The notes below the pieces were generated by a model. That model was not told the DNA's origin and did not search any database. It saw only the letters and a program-made list of their open reading frames with translations. Shown in pieces: positions 16,984 to 24,379 of a stretch of 41,897 nt of DNA. The DNA is from Planctomycetota bacterium (lineage in GTDB: Bacteria; Planctomycetota; Phycisphaerae; Sedimentisphaerales; Anaerobacaceae): positions 1 through 41,897 of the forward strand of contig JAMCWO010000174.1 of the NCBI GenBank assembly GCA_023481165.1. Reading direction: 5' to 3'. The position numbers and the translations under genes are program-made. The first letter of the stretch is position 1. The number at the start of each line of letters is the position of its first letter.

Positions 16984-17759
16984 ACCGCCGCGCCGGGAAC
17001 CGGCGTGTTCGTTGTTGGGCCTGCCGGACCAGTAGAGACCTCCGGCGGCGGCGAGGCGCGGAACCACCGCGTCTTCTTGGCCTCCCAATCTTCCTCTTTC
17101 CATCGTGCCAGGGTCTGGCGCACCTCCTGCCGGGCCTTTTGGGCCTGATCGTGCACCCGCCGCAACTCGTTCAGCGCCCGGTACATACTGCTCTCGATCC
17201 GCCGCTCGTACCGCAGCAGCCGGTCCAGGACCGCCTCCCGGCTGAAGTCCGCCACGATCATCCACCCGATCGCAGCGTCGCGCTGGGCGGCCGTATCCGT
17301 GTCGCGGGCATCTTGCCCGCGTGTGGCGAGGGCCGCCGGCCCTCGATTCGAAGGCGGGACCCCTTCGACGCGCGCGGGCGGGACGCCCGCGACACACAGG
17401 CCCGTGGCACTGGCGACCCCCGCCGTCTGCTTCTCGTACAGGACCACGAAGGCCTTTTCCTGGTCCCGCGCTGCCCGTTTGAGCCGCCAGGACAGATCGA
17501 CGACCCGCTCCGCCAGGACCTCCTCCAGCGGCGTGCCCGGAATCAGTTGGTTCAGCAGGTTCTCCTGGTACTCTTGGAATTCCTGCTCATCTTCTCCCCG
17601 AATGGCTCCCTCCCGGGCAAACAGGCCGTGCTTCAAGGCGTTCTGGGCGGCCGTTGCCCGAAGCGGGGCACGAGGCGTGTCCTTGCCCTCCGGCGTACGC
17701 GGACCGGTGGACTTCTGGGCATTGGCACAATTGGCTTGGATTTGTGCTTCCGTCGTCAT
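16746..17759 (-). CDS. NAQKSTGPRTPEGK-type protein with repeat-encoded tail
   Basis: The 337-residue protein begins MTTEAQIQANCANAQKSTG with the PRTPEGK and QNALKHGLFA motifs (residues 1-50) that mark a multicopy bacterial family of unknown function. Next come helical segments (EEVLAERVVDLSWRLKRAARDQEKAF; LDRLLRYERRIESSMYRALNELRRVHDQAQKARQEV) rich in charged residues, probably coiled. Residues about 122-154 are encoded by a separate REP-like repeat inserted in frame. From about residue 259 the sequence is the translated AATTGGGTT array (QTNPI, KQTQF, RQTNPI, CKTNPI), so the real domain may end near 250. No enzyme motif is seen. Nucleic-acid binding is possible but unproven. Its start faces the repeat-bearing spacer at 17760. 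Confidence 0.65.
   Translation of the reverse strand: MTTEAQIQANCANAQKSTGPRTPEGKDTPRAPLRATAAQNALKHGLFAREGAIRGEDEQEFQEYQENLLNQLIPGTPLEEVLAERVVDLSWRLKRAARDQEKAFVVLYEKQTAGVASATGLCVAGVPPARVEGVPPSNRGPAALATRGQDARDTDTAAQRDAAIGWMIVADFSREAVLDRLLRYERRIESSMYRALNELRRVHDQAQKARQEVRQTLARWKEEDWEAKKTRWFRASPPPEVSTGPAGPTTNTPVPGAAVVQTNPILPIPDCAKQTQFPARPSGAGREERGAGSEMRQTNPISPAGTGPGDEMCKTNPISGGGSSRQGGYTPIFRRRR
17299..17395. repeat. REP-like palindromic element inserted in frame
   Basis: The outer arms GTGTCGCGGGCATCTTGCCC and GGGCGGGACGCCCGCGACAC form an imperfect inverted pair enclosing two further small palindromes (GGGCCGCCGGCCC is visible in the middle). The 97 bp unit is translated as part of the NAQKSTG-type protein (segment containing VPPARVEGVPPSNRG) without breaking the frame. 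A related half (GGGGCGAGACGCCCGTGG) occurs at about 15023-15040 next to the dctM end. Confidence 0.75.
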
Positions 17760-18365
17760 GAGTCTCCTTTCGCTCTCAAATCATCAATCGTAATTCGTAA
17801 ATCACAATTCCGAGGGGCTCCGCCTCAGGGCAGACCGTCCCTCTACCCATGCTCCGTGTTGCAGGAATCGTGCCGGAATTCTGTGCGCGCGGGACCTCCA
17901 AGAATCGCGCAACTCCTTGTGCGGGAAGGAGTAAGGAATTTTTCGCTCGCGGGGTGTTTTACCCTTTGGACTGTTGCACAAACGTGGTCGTAGGGTGGGC
18001 TGTGCCCACCATCACGCTGACAACTGGGAACTGGTTGTCAACCACAGATGAACGCTGATGAACACCAATGCCGGAGCACAGACGACTGACGGCTCACGTC
18101 CGCCCTGGTGGCCCTGCCGTCGGATCCCCGAAGTTCATCGCTTTTCACCAATGGCAGGCAGGGGGGCACCACGCCCGCCGCCGGCCGTGATGCCGCCGTT
18201 CGCCCGGACCGAGGGACACCCATGTCTGGACATCAATTCCTTGGGCTTGCCTGTGAATCCTGCCGACACTATTATGGGTCTGTTGGTTGCCCGAAAAATG
18301 AGTTGGTGAGGATCAAATGGCGCTGCCTCCTGTGGAGACTCACCTCAAGGACTTGGTTGAAACTG
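17760..18365. other. Intergenic region with repeats, no clear gene
   Basis: This stretch lies between the divergent NAQKSTG-type gene and the DNA methyltransferase. It contains the low-complexity run TCAAATCATCAATCGTAATT near 17777, a GAGGGGCTCCGCCTC palindrome near 17811-17825, and one GTAGGGTGGGCTGTGCCC element at 17990-18010. The methyltransferase frame is open back to 18108, so an upstream start (for example ATG 18222) cannot be excluded, but that part has no family resemblance. Confidence 0.55.
17990..18010. repeat. Single GTAGGGTGGGCTGTGCCCAC element
   Basis: This one-arm copy is identical to the first arms at 10001 and 12941. No inverted partner is seen within 100 nt. It lies upstream of the methyltransferase gene. 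Confidence 0.85.
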
Positions 18366-19916
18366 ATGGTCAGAAGTGAGAACGTGAATGACAGCGTAGC
18401 AGCTCAGGTCTGCGGGGCCATTCCGTGCGCAGAAGCAGATATTCTGTCGTGCATAGAGAAGGTGCAAAGGACGTTCAGCCAGACCGTTTCACGCACAGAG
18501 CGTTCGGCGATTGGGCAATTCTTGACGCCGGCTCCGATTGCGAGATTCATGGCTGGGCTGTTCGAAAGACATGTCCCTGTCGCACGTATTCTGGACCCTG
18601 GGGCGGGAACCGGATCCCTGTTCGCCGCTTTGGTGGAACACTTGATCTCTCAGCGGGAGTGTCCGGAATCTATCGAGATCATCGCTTATGAAACCGACCG
18701 AAATATCATACCCCACTTGGAAGTCACGGTAGCCCTTTGTCGACAATTGTGTGCCCGGGCCGGTGTTGTCTTTCAGGGGACAATACGCTGTGAGGATTTC
18801 ATCGCCGCCGCCGCGAGCGGCTTCCATGACGGTCTCTTTGCGATGACGCCGGATGATTTCACCCACGTGATTCTCAACCCGCCCTACAAGAAGATCAACG
18901 GCGAGACGCGGACGCGACACATACTGAATGCGGCGGGAATGGAGGTCTCTAATCTCTATGCCGCCTTCGTCTGGGTGGCCGCTTGTCTCACGCGGCCGGG
19001 TGGCGAGATCGTGGCTATCACGCCGCGGAGCTTCTGCAACGGACCCTATTTCCGACGCTTTCGCAAGGCCCTCCTATCGCTGCTCGATCTTCGACACATC
19101 CACACGTTCGAATCGCGAAGAGAGGCGTTCGCAGACGATGCCGTATTGCAGGAGAACATTATCTTCCACGGCATTCGCAACGCGCGACAGAACGGGACGG
19201 TCACGATATCCACATCCAAAGGGCCGGTTTTCAGCGAGGTACAGACGAGGAGTGTTCCGTTCCAGGAAGTTGTGGTCCCGGATGACTCCGATGCCTTCAT
19301 CCATCTGATCGAGAGTGACAACAGCCGGGAGATAGCAGAGCGCATGTCGCGGTTCAACTCGACCTTGGCTGAATTGGGCTTGGAGGTGTCCACTGGACGT
19401 GTGGTAGATTTCCGCGCCCGTGAATTCCTTCGCCAGGATCCCGAACCTGCAACCGTGCCACTCATTTATCCGTGTCATTTCGAGAAGGGATTTGTGCGCT
19501 GGCCGCTCCCGGGCGCCAAGAAACCGAACGCCATCGTTTCGTCGGACCAAACGGAGGATTTGCTGGTTCCGGCCGGGTGCTATGTCCTCACGAAGCGATT
19601 CACCGCTAAGGAGGAACGCCGACGGATCGTGGGCGCGATCTACGATCCCAGGCGGGTTGATGCGCCGCTGGTCGGGTTCGAGAATCACCTCAACTATTTC
19701 CATGCGAAAGGACGAGGGCTATCCCCGGACTTGGCACGAGGGTTAGCCGTCTTCCTGAATTCGTCTTTGTTGGACGGCTATTTTCGCCTGTTCAGCGGCC
19801 ATACGCAGGTGAACGCCACGGATCTACGCAAGGTGCGATATCCTTCCAGAGAACAACTGCTACAACGCTGGATCTCAAACCAAATGAGTCGTGGGCGGAG
19901 GCGCGTGCCCCGTTGA
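18366..19916 (+). CDS. BsuBI/PstI-type N6-adenine DNA methyltransferase
   Basis: The protein has 516 residues from the ATG at 18366. The start is uncertain: the frame is open further upstream and no strong ribosome site is seen. Motifs in order are GQFLTPAPIARFMAGLF (residues 50-66), ILDPGAGTGSLF (SAM-binding motif I, 75-86), AYETDRN, HVILNPPYKKING (catalytic NPPY, 171-174), GGEIVAITPRSFCNGPYFRRFR, and near the end SGHTQVNATDLRKVRYPSREQL, a signature of this methyltransferase group. It would methylate adenine in the recognition site of the endonuclease that follows. Its last 17 residues after REQL diverge and overlap the endonuclease reading frame, so a join may have removed the true C-terminus. 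Confidence 0.83.
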   Translation: MVRSENVNDSVAAQVCGAIPCAEADILSCIEKVQRTFSQTVSRTERSAIGQFLTPAPIARFMAGLFERHVPVARILDPGAGTGSLFAALVEHLISQRECPESIEIIAYETDRNIIPHLEVTVALCRQLCARAGVVFQGTIRCEDFIAAAASGFHDGLFAMTPDDFTHVILNPPYKKINGETRTRHILNAAGMEVSNLYAAFVWVAACLTRPGGEIVAITPRSFCNGPYFRRFRKALLSLLDLRHIHTFESRREAFADDAVLQENIIFHGIRNARQNGTVTISTSKGPVFSEVQTRSVPFQEVVVPDDSDAFIHLIESDNSREIAERMSRFNSTLAELGLEVSTGRVVDFRAREFLRQDPEPATVPLIYPCHFEKGFVRWPLPGAKKPNAIVSSDQTEDLLVPAGCYVLTKRFTAKEERRRIVGAIYDPRRVDAPLVGFENHLNYFHAKGRGLSPDLARGLAVFLNSSLLDGYFRLFSGHTQVNATDLRKVRYPSREQLLQRWISNQMSRGRRRVPR

Positions 19917-20579
19917 TGGGCATCACGCCGATGATGGAATTTTTTGCCAGCTTCTATGGCAGACGATATGCACCGAACACCCGTGAAACGGTGCGTCGTC
20001 ACACAGTCCACCAGTTCGTGCAAGCGGGGCTGGTAGTGCCAAACCCGGACAAGCCGTCAAGACCTACGAACAGCCCCAAAGCCGTTTACCAGGTCGAGCC
20101 TTCTGCTTTGAAACTGCTTCGCGCTTTCGGGACGCTGGAGTGGCCTGCACGCCTGTCGGCATATCTTGCGTCCGTGGATACCCTCAAACGCCTTTATGCG
20201 CGGGAGAGGGAAGCGTTACGGATTCCGGTGGCACTGCAAGAGGGAACGGTCGTTCAGTTGTCACCCGGCGGGCAGAACGTGCTCGTCAAACGGATACTCG
20301 ATGATTTCTGCCCTCTGTTCACTCCAGGAGGCCGAGTCCTGTATGTGGGGGATACCCAGCGGAAATGGGCGTACTTCGATTCCGAATCACTTCGCGCCAT
20401 TGAACGACTTGTTCGCTGATTCCCAAGCGGGGATCGTCTACGTGACCGCCTTCCTGAACCGCCGGGCGATGATCCGATACCTGGATGAAATATCGTGGGA
20501 GACAGAAGTCTGGGTTGCAGAATCTCCTACTCATCTCATTCACTTCAATGGTGAGCGTTTCCTGGGACCCTACGAGTAG
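19868..20579 (+). pseudogene. BsuBI/PstI-family restriction endonuclease, catalytic core deleted
   Basis: The N-terminal domain is recognisable from LDLKPNESWAEARAPLMGIT (no start codon; overlapping the methyltransferase end), through YAPNTRETVRRHTVHQFV to VALQEGTVVQLSPGGQN and VLYVGDTQRKWAYFD. The frame then stops at 20417-20419. One frame over, the C-terminus resumes with DSQAGIVYVTAF and ends SWETEVWVAESPTHLIHFNGERFLGP at 20579. Between the two parts the family has about 40 residues containing the acidic PDVV...IEAVTS-type catalytic centre, which are absent. Cleavage activity is therefore not expected. The N-terminal 60 or so residues also seem missing. The methyltransferase would then act as an orphan. 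Confidence 0.8.
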
Positions 20580-20604
20580 AGCAAAAGAAGACACGGACCT
20601 GAAG

Positions 20605-20769
20605 ATGATGTTCGGGGAGGAAACCCCGGACATCTACCGGAATGAGACCGTGTATTGGTCGAACGTGCCGAAGTGTGTTTGGGAGTACCACAGAAGCGGT
20701 CAAAGGCGACGCCTGGCCCTCGCCGCACGGAGCGTAATGGTGGACGCCGGGGGGCCGCGCTTGTTTTAA
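20605..20769 (+). pseudogene. Remnant of a type ISP-like restriction-modification protein
   Basis: The short frame reads MMFGEETPDIYRNETVYWSN then VPKCVWEYH, which resembles the C-terminal specificity region of type ISP or related N6-adenine methylases (pattern D-x-Y-x-N-x-x-x-Y-W-x-N-V-P-x-x-V-W-x-Y). The expected IGGYQVLKKWLSYRE continuation is replaced by unrelated residues after EYHRSG. Only some 30 residues are homologous. It follows the dead BsuBI-type endonuclease by 25 nt. Confidence 0.55.
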
Positions 20770-20832
20770 GCTTGAAGCGGTTGCATCAAGGGGGAATTCC
20801 GGGGACATCGGGGAGCAAGCCCTGCGAATGTA

Positions 20833-20937
20833 ATGGCGGCGGGCGGAATCCAGACAATGTGGCCGGATGGGGCTCAAGACAAAAACGGAGATGCGTATAC
20901 GAATGTGGAGGAATATCTGAACGGCCTGGGAAGATAA
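20833..20937 (+). pseudogene. Remnant of a secreted protein C-terminus with a calcium-loop motif
   Basis: The frame ends DKNGDAYTNVEEYLNGL followed by a stop, which matches the D-x-N-G-D-x-Y-T-N-x-E-E-Y-L tail common on planctomycete pectate lyases and other exported proteins. No upstream domain remains, so this is a gene end left behind by deletion. The repeat element at 20943 begins 6 nt after the stop. Confidence 0.5.
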
Positions 20938-20942
20938 GCGAT

Positions 20943-21005
20943 GTAGGGGTAGGCCCCCGTGCCTACCCAATTCCGTTTAGGGCAATCACAGGGGATTGCC
21001 CCTAC
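20943..21005. repeat. Composite GTAGGGG...CCCCTAC palindromic element (orientation 1)
   Basis: The left part GTAGGGGTAGGCCCCCGTGC is a palindrome with GCCTACCC, and the right part GGCAATCACAGGGGATTGCC is a second palindrome ending CCCCTAC. The whole is flanked by GTAGGGG / CCCCTAC inverted ends. The same two modules in reversed order make up 24253-24312. The right end supplies the minus-strand stop codon of the FlgM-like gene. Confidence 0.85.
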
Positions 21006-21184
21006 CCCAGGTCTTCGATGATTCTCTCGACGACAACATCAAGGCGCTCCTCAATGCTGTATGTTCCCTCGCCGAGTTGCCGCCGGATTTCGAGAATCTT
21101 GTCCACGCGGATGTCCGTGGCCTCGTCCTCCATCAGAACGGCAGCGTCCGGTCTCCCGTTATTGGTGCAGCACGACCGAGTCAT
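21002..21184 (-). CDS. Small FlgM-like (anti-sigma-28 type) protein
   Basis: This is a 60-residue protein. The C-terminal half IRVDKILEIRRQLGEGTYSI followed by EERLDVVVERIIEDL has the pattern of the FlgM C-terminal helices (R-V-x-x-I-x-x-x-x-I-x-x-G-x-Y). The N-terminus (MTRSCCTNNGRPDAAVLMED) is unlike FlgM and carries a Cys pair. GGGGGA lies 9 nt before the ATG at 21184. No flagellar gene is in the window, so a role in sigma-28 control is only suggested by the tail. The last codon and stop come from the adjacent repeat element. Confidence 0.55.
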   Translation of the reverse strand: MTRSCCTNNGRPDAAVLMEDEATDIRVDKILEIRRQLGEGTYSIEERLDVVVERIIEDLG

Positions 21185-21520
21185 AGTATGTCCCCCGCCC
21201 AAGCAGATCGTAGAGAAATTGAAAAGCGAGACCGCCTCCCGGCGGGGCGTCCCTGCCCCTGGTGTGCCGGCGAAACCCCGCGCTGGGATCCCCCTAGGCG
21301 ACTTCGTGCCTGGCGGAATCCTTCCGAGATGTTTCGAAGGGCTAATCTCAATCCGTTCCTGTGCTTTCGGCCCCATGCCGCCGTGCCGCCGGGGGCATGG
21401 TTTGCGAAATCACGCACCGGGAAAGCGGCCTCGCGAGATACCCGGTTCTACATCAAGATGCCGTACTCCATCGTGGAGGAAGGAAGGCTCCCCGGAGGAA
21501 CCCGGGAGTCGCGCTCGATG

Positions 21521-21724
21521 TCAGACACTGCGCATCCGCAACACCTTCTTGGACAGCCATTGCCCGGTGCAGTCTTCGCGCGTACACGCATACCAGATGA
21601 ACACCGCCCCATCCTCCGTGAGTCTGTCGAACTCGACCATGGCGGCGCCGCACTCCGGGCAGAGCCGTTCCTCGTCTACCTGGAGAGTTCCCCCCGTCAT
21701 ACTGCCTGTATTCGACAACTCCAT
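21521..21724 (-). CDS. Small zinc-ribbon protein
   Basis: This is a 67-residue protein with two cysteine pairs: CPEC at residues 22-25 and CTREDC at 47-52, separated by VEFDRLTEDGAVFIWYA. That spacing fits a single zinc ribbon. AAAGGAG lies 12 nt upstream of the ATG at 21724. Its neighbours give no function. Ribbon proteins of this size often bind nucleic acid or a protein partner, but nothing here decides that. Confidence 0.55.
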   Translation of the reverse strand: MELSNTGSMTGGTLQVDEERLCPECGAAMVEFDRLTEDGAVFIWYACTREDCTGQWLSKKVLRMRSV

Positions 21725-21959
21725 GCTTCATCACTCCTTTCTCATGCTCCAACGTGGTGCCAGGGAATTGCAGTTCGCGGCGCCCAACGCGTAAGATTCG
21801 TGCCTCAGACTACTGAAGCATACGCCCGCAACACCGCCGGAGCAGTAGGGAAACTGCTTAAACAGGGCACGCCAAATCCTTAGCGCGCATGCAATTGATG
21901 AGGGATCATTGATGATTTTAGCAGAGGAGGCTAAGAGTCTATCTCACCTCACCGCTTGG

Positions 21960-22652
21960 TCAATCATCAATACTAACGACTTCGGTGCGTTCGACGGCGC
22001 GGTGCAGTTCGGCAATGGCGGCGGATCGATCCGCCTTGGCAAAGATCGCGCTGCCGGCGACAAGGGTGTCCGCGCCGCAGGAGACGACCAGGGGGGCGGT
22101 TTCGGGCGAGATTCCGCCGTCAACCTCGATCCGGATGGCCGGGCCGACCAATTCCCGCACCTGCCGGACCTTGTCGGCCATTTCAGGGATGAACTCTTGG
22201 CCGCCGAACCCCGGATGGACGGTCATCACCAGGACCATCTCGCAATACGGGGCTACATCGATGATTTTGAGGACATCCGTTTCGGGGTTGAGAGCCACTC
22301 CCGCGGTCACGCCGGCCTTGTGGAGGTCTTCCACCAAGTCGAGCGGCCTTTCCGTGGTCTCGATGTGGAAGGTGATGTGGTCGGCGCCGGCCCGCACGAA
22401 CGCCTCCGCATACCGCCGGGGCTCGGAAATCATCAGTTGCACGTCGAAGGCCAGGGTGCTGCGCGGGCGCAGGGCGGCCACGATGGGCGGTCCGAAGCTG
22501 ATATTGGGCACGAAATGGCCGTCCATGATGTCGAATTGGATCATCTTGACGCCGGCAGCCTCCACCTGGGTCACTTCCGCCGCCAGGCAGCCGAAGTCCG
22601 CCGCCAGCACCGAGGGTACGATCTCCAATGTGCCTGCCTTGGGTAGTCGCAT
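21960..22652 (-). CDS. rpe: Ribulose-phosphate 3-epimerase
   Basis: This 230-residue TIM-barrel enzyme interconverts ribulose 5-phosphate and xylulose 5-phosphate in the cytoplasm (pentose phosphate pathway). All family motifs are present: PSVLAADFGCLAAEV, QFDIMDGHFVPNISFGPP (catalytic Asp and metal His), FHIETTE, VMTVHPGFGGQEFIP, IEVDGGIS (second catalytic Asp) and GADTLVAGSAIF (phosphate loop). I chose the ATG at 22652 because the protein then begins just before the first barrel strand, as in relatives; the frame is open further upstream into the intergenic space. It lies 31 nt behind the superoxide dismutase gene on the same strand. Confidence 0.93.
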   Translation of the reverse strand: MRLPKAGTLEIVPSVLAADFGCLAAEVTQVEAAGVKMIQFDIMDGHFVPNISFGPPIVAALRPRSTLAFDVQLMISEPRRYAEAFVRAGADHITFHIETTERPLDLVEDLHKAGVTAGVALNPETDVLKIIDVAPYCEMVLVMTVHPGFGGQEFIPEMADKVRQVRELVGPAIRIEVDGGISPETAPLVVSCGADTLVAGSAIFAKADRSAAIAELHRAVERTEVVSIDD

Positions 22653-22683
22653 TGCATGTCTACGCACGGGTCGAAGCGCTGTT

Positions 22684-23436
22684 CTACCTGCCCATCGCGC
22701 TGCGGGCCTGCTCCAGCCGGGCGGCGGCAAACGGCCAGTTCGCCAGCTTCATGAAGTTGTCCACCCAGTTGGAGCGGTTGTTCTGGTACTGGAGATAGTA
22801 GGCATGCTCCCACACATCGCAGACCAGCAGGGGTACGGTATTCCAGATCATGAGATTCTGGTGTTTCTCGCATTGGAGAATCAGGAGCTTGTCCGACATG
22901 GGCTCGTAGACGAGCACGCCCCAGCCGCTGCCCTCGACCGCTTTCGTGGCGGCGGCAAACTGACTGCGGGCGTTCTGCTCGGAGCCGAAGCTGTCGTTCA
23001 ACGCGTCGGCGAAGCGGTCCGGCATCGGCGGCTTGTCCGGACTCATGGAGTGCCAGAACAGCGTGTGCAGGACGTGGCCGCTGCCATTGAAAGCCGTTTG
23101 CAGGCTCAGGCCCTGGATCGAGCTGTAGTCATTGGCCTGGCGGGCAGCCTCCAGCTTCTGAAGGGCTTCGTTGAGCCCCTTCACGTACGCCGCATGATGC
23201 TTGTCGTGATGAAGCCGCAGGGTCTGCTCCTCATAGAGCGGCTCCAGGGCATTGTAGTCATACGGGAGCGCGGGCAGGCGGTATTCTCCCTTCTCATAGG
23301 TTCCCTCGAAGACGCCATGCAGCGTGGGCGCCCCCATGCCTTGCTGCCCGAAGAATCCCTGGTCCAGGGTCAGCATGCCGGCGAAGGCCGTCGATCCCAA
23401 CTGGAGCATGTCCCGCAAGGATTGACTCGCATTCAT
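22684..23436 (-). CDS. sod: Fe/Mn superoxide dismutase with N-terminal extension
   Basis: The 250-residue protein converts superoxide to peroxide and oxygen. The catalytic part starts at about residue 53 (LPALPYDYNALEPLYEE). Metal ligands are visible in LHHDKHHAAYV (His76), GSGHVLHTLFWH, and DVWEHAYYLQY (Asp and His). The first 50 residues (MNASQSLRDMLQLGSTAFAG...) are not part of the fold and look like neither a clear signal peptide nor a Tat leader. The type of metal is not certain from these motifs alone. It is followed by rpe on the same strand; the two may be cotranscribed. Confidence 0.9.
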   Translation of the reverse strand: MNASQSLRDMLQLGSTAFAGMLTLDQGFFGQQGMGAPTLHGVFEGTYEKGEYRLPALPYDYNALEPLYEEQTLRLHHDKHHAAYVKGLNEALQKLEAARQANDYSSIQGLSLQTAFNGSGHVLHTLFWHSMSPDKPPMPDRFADALNDSFGSEQNARSQFAAATKAVEGSGWGVLVYEPMSDKLLILQCEKHQNLMIWNTVPLLVCDVWEHAYYLQYQNNRSNWVDNFMKLANWPFAAARLEQARSAMGR

Positions 23437-23760
23437 AACCTCTCCTTTCCATTTTCCGCGTGCTGTCGGCCGGTTGCGTTAAGGTCAGGTTTCCAATGTA
23501 GGGTACGGCTCCTGCCCCGGGCAATGAGGCAATCGCCCATATCCGGCTGGGAACAATGCCTATCATCCGGAAGGAATTCATAACGTACAAACCAGAAAGG
23601 ATGAATGTGGCAGTCGGGGCGAATCATCCTTCGGGGACCCCAAACGCGATGCATCGCGTTTGGGAACCCGGGCCCGTACGGACCGTTGCGCCCTGCGACT
23701 GCCGAACGTTGTACTTGATGAAATAGACCGATCTCCACAGGAGAAAGGGGGCGTAATACT
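23437..23760. other. Divergent intergenic region with a long perfect palindrome
   Basis: No gene is seen here. The region separates the minus-strand dismutase from the plus-strand CBS gene and should contain promoters for both. Its main feature is the 26-base palindrome at 23639-23664. GGAGAAAGGGGG shortly before 23761 is the ribosome site of the CBS gene. Confidence 0.55.
23639..23664. repeat. 26-base perfect palindrome
   Basis: The half-site CCCAAACGCGATG is followed directly by its exact complement CATCGCGTTTGGG. In RNA it would be a hairpin with no free loop; in DNA it is a two-fold symmetric site. It is about 100 nt upstream of the CBS gene and not related to the other repeat families seen here. 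Confidence 0.85.
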
Positions 23761-24192
23761 ATGAACGTCAGCGAGATTATGACGACGGATTTCGAGATGA
23801 TCGACAGCACGTATTCTCTGACGGAGGCGGCGGAGAAGATGAAGTCGCTCAACGTTGGGTTCCTGCCCGTGCGGGAGGGCACCCGTTTGATCGGGCTTCT
23901 CACCGATCGGGACATCGTCATCCGCGGACTGTCGGAAGGACTGGATCCGGGATCTACGCAGGTGAAAGACATCCTCAGCTCGGAGGTGGTGTACTGCTAC
24001 GATGATGATAGCGTGGAAGATGCCGCCCGACTGATGGAAGACAACCAGATCCGGCGGCTGGTCATCGTGAACCATGACCAGACTCCGGTCGGCATCCTGT
24101 CCATTGGCGATATCGCCGTTAAATCGGGACAGGAGGAGTTGGCCGGCGAGATCCTCGAGCGGATCAGCGAGCCGGCCGCACCGGTCCGTTAG
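23761..24192 (+). CDS. Paired CBS-domain protein
   Basis: The 143-residue protein consists of two CBS modules: residues about 1-60 (VSEIMTTDFEMIDSTYSLTE ... VGFLPVREGTRLIGLLTDRD) and about 68-125 (VKDILSSEVVYCYDDDSVED ... IRRLVIVNHDQTPVGILSIGD). Such Bateman pairs bind adenine nucleotides and act as energy or ligand sensors. There is no attached enzyme or channel domain. GGAGAAAGGGGG precedes the ATG. No partner gene is obvious; the next gene downstream is separated by a repeat element. Confidence 0.88.
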   Translation: MNVSEIMTTDFEMIDSTYSLTEAAEKMKSLNVGFLPVREGTRLIGLLTDRDIVIRGLSEGLDPGSTQVKDILSSEVVYCYDDDSVEDAARLMEDNQIRRLVIVNHDQTPVGILSIGDIAVKSGQEELAGEILERISEPAAPVR

Positions 24193-24252
24193 CGTTCGCA
24201 GGGGGGGCCCCCACGCCAAATTCCGCGTGGGGGGGGGGGCCCCAGGGATGCC

Positions 24253-24312
24253 GTAGGGGCAACCCCCTGTGGTTGCCCTCCAAAGATGGGCAGGCACGGG
24301 GGCCTGCCCCTA
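24253..24312. repeat. Composite GTAGGGG...CCCCTAC palindromic element (orientation 2)
   Basis: The two modules of the element at 20943-21005 occur here in reverse: GTAGGGGCAACCCCCTGTGG with GGTTGCCC comes first and GGGCAGGCACGGGGGCCTGC with CCCCTAC second. The copy is therefore the same unit inserted in the other direction. It lies between the CBS gene and the primase-like gene. Confidence 0.85.
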
Positions 24313-24379
24313 CAGATGCTCTGACGAGCACACTACGAACGAGCGGCGCCGAGAAGAAGGACCGGCGGAGGCGGACATC

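Noticed and set aside
16869..17993. 374-codon plus-strand open frame opposite the NAQKSTG-type gene
   Set aside because: The minus-strand product has the conserved PRTPEGK and NALKHGL motifs; the plus-strand product has none.
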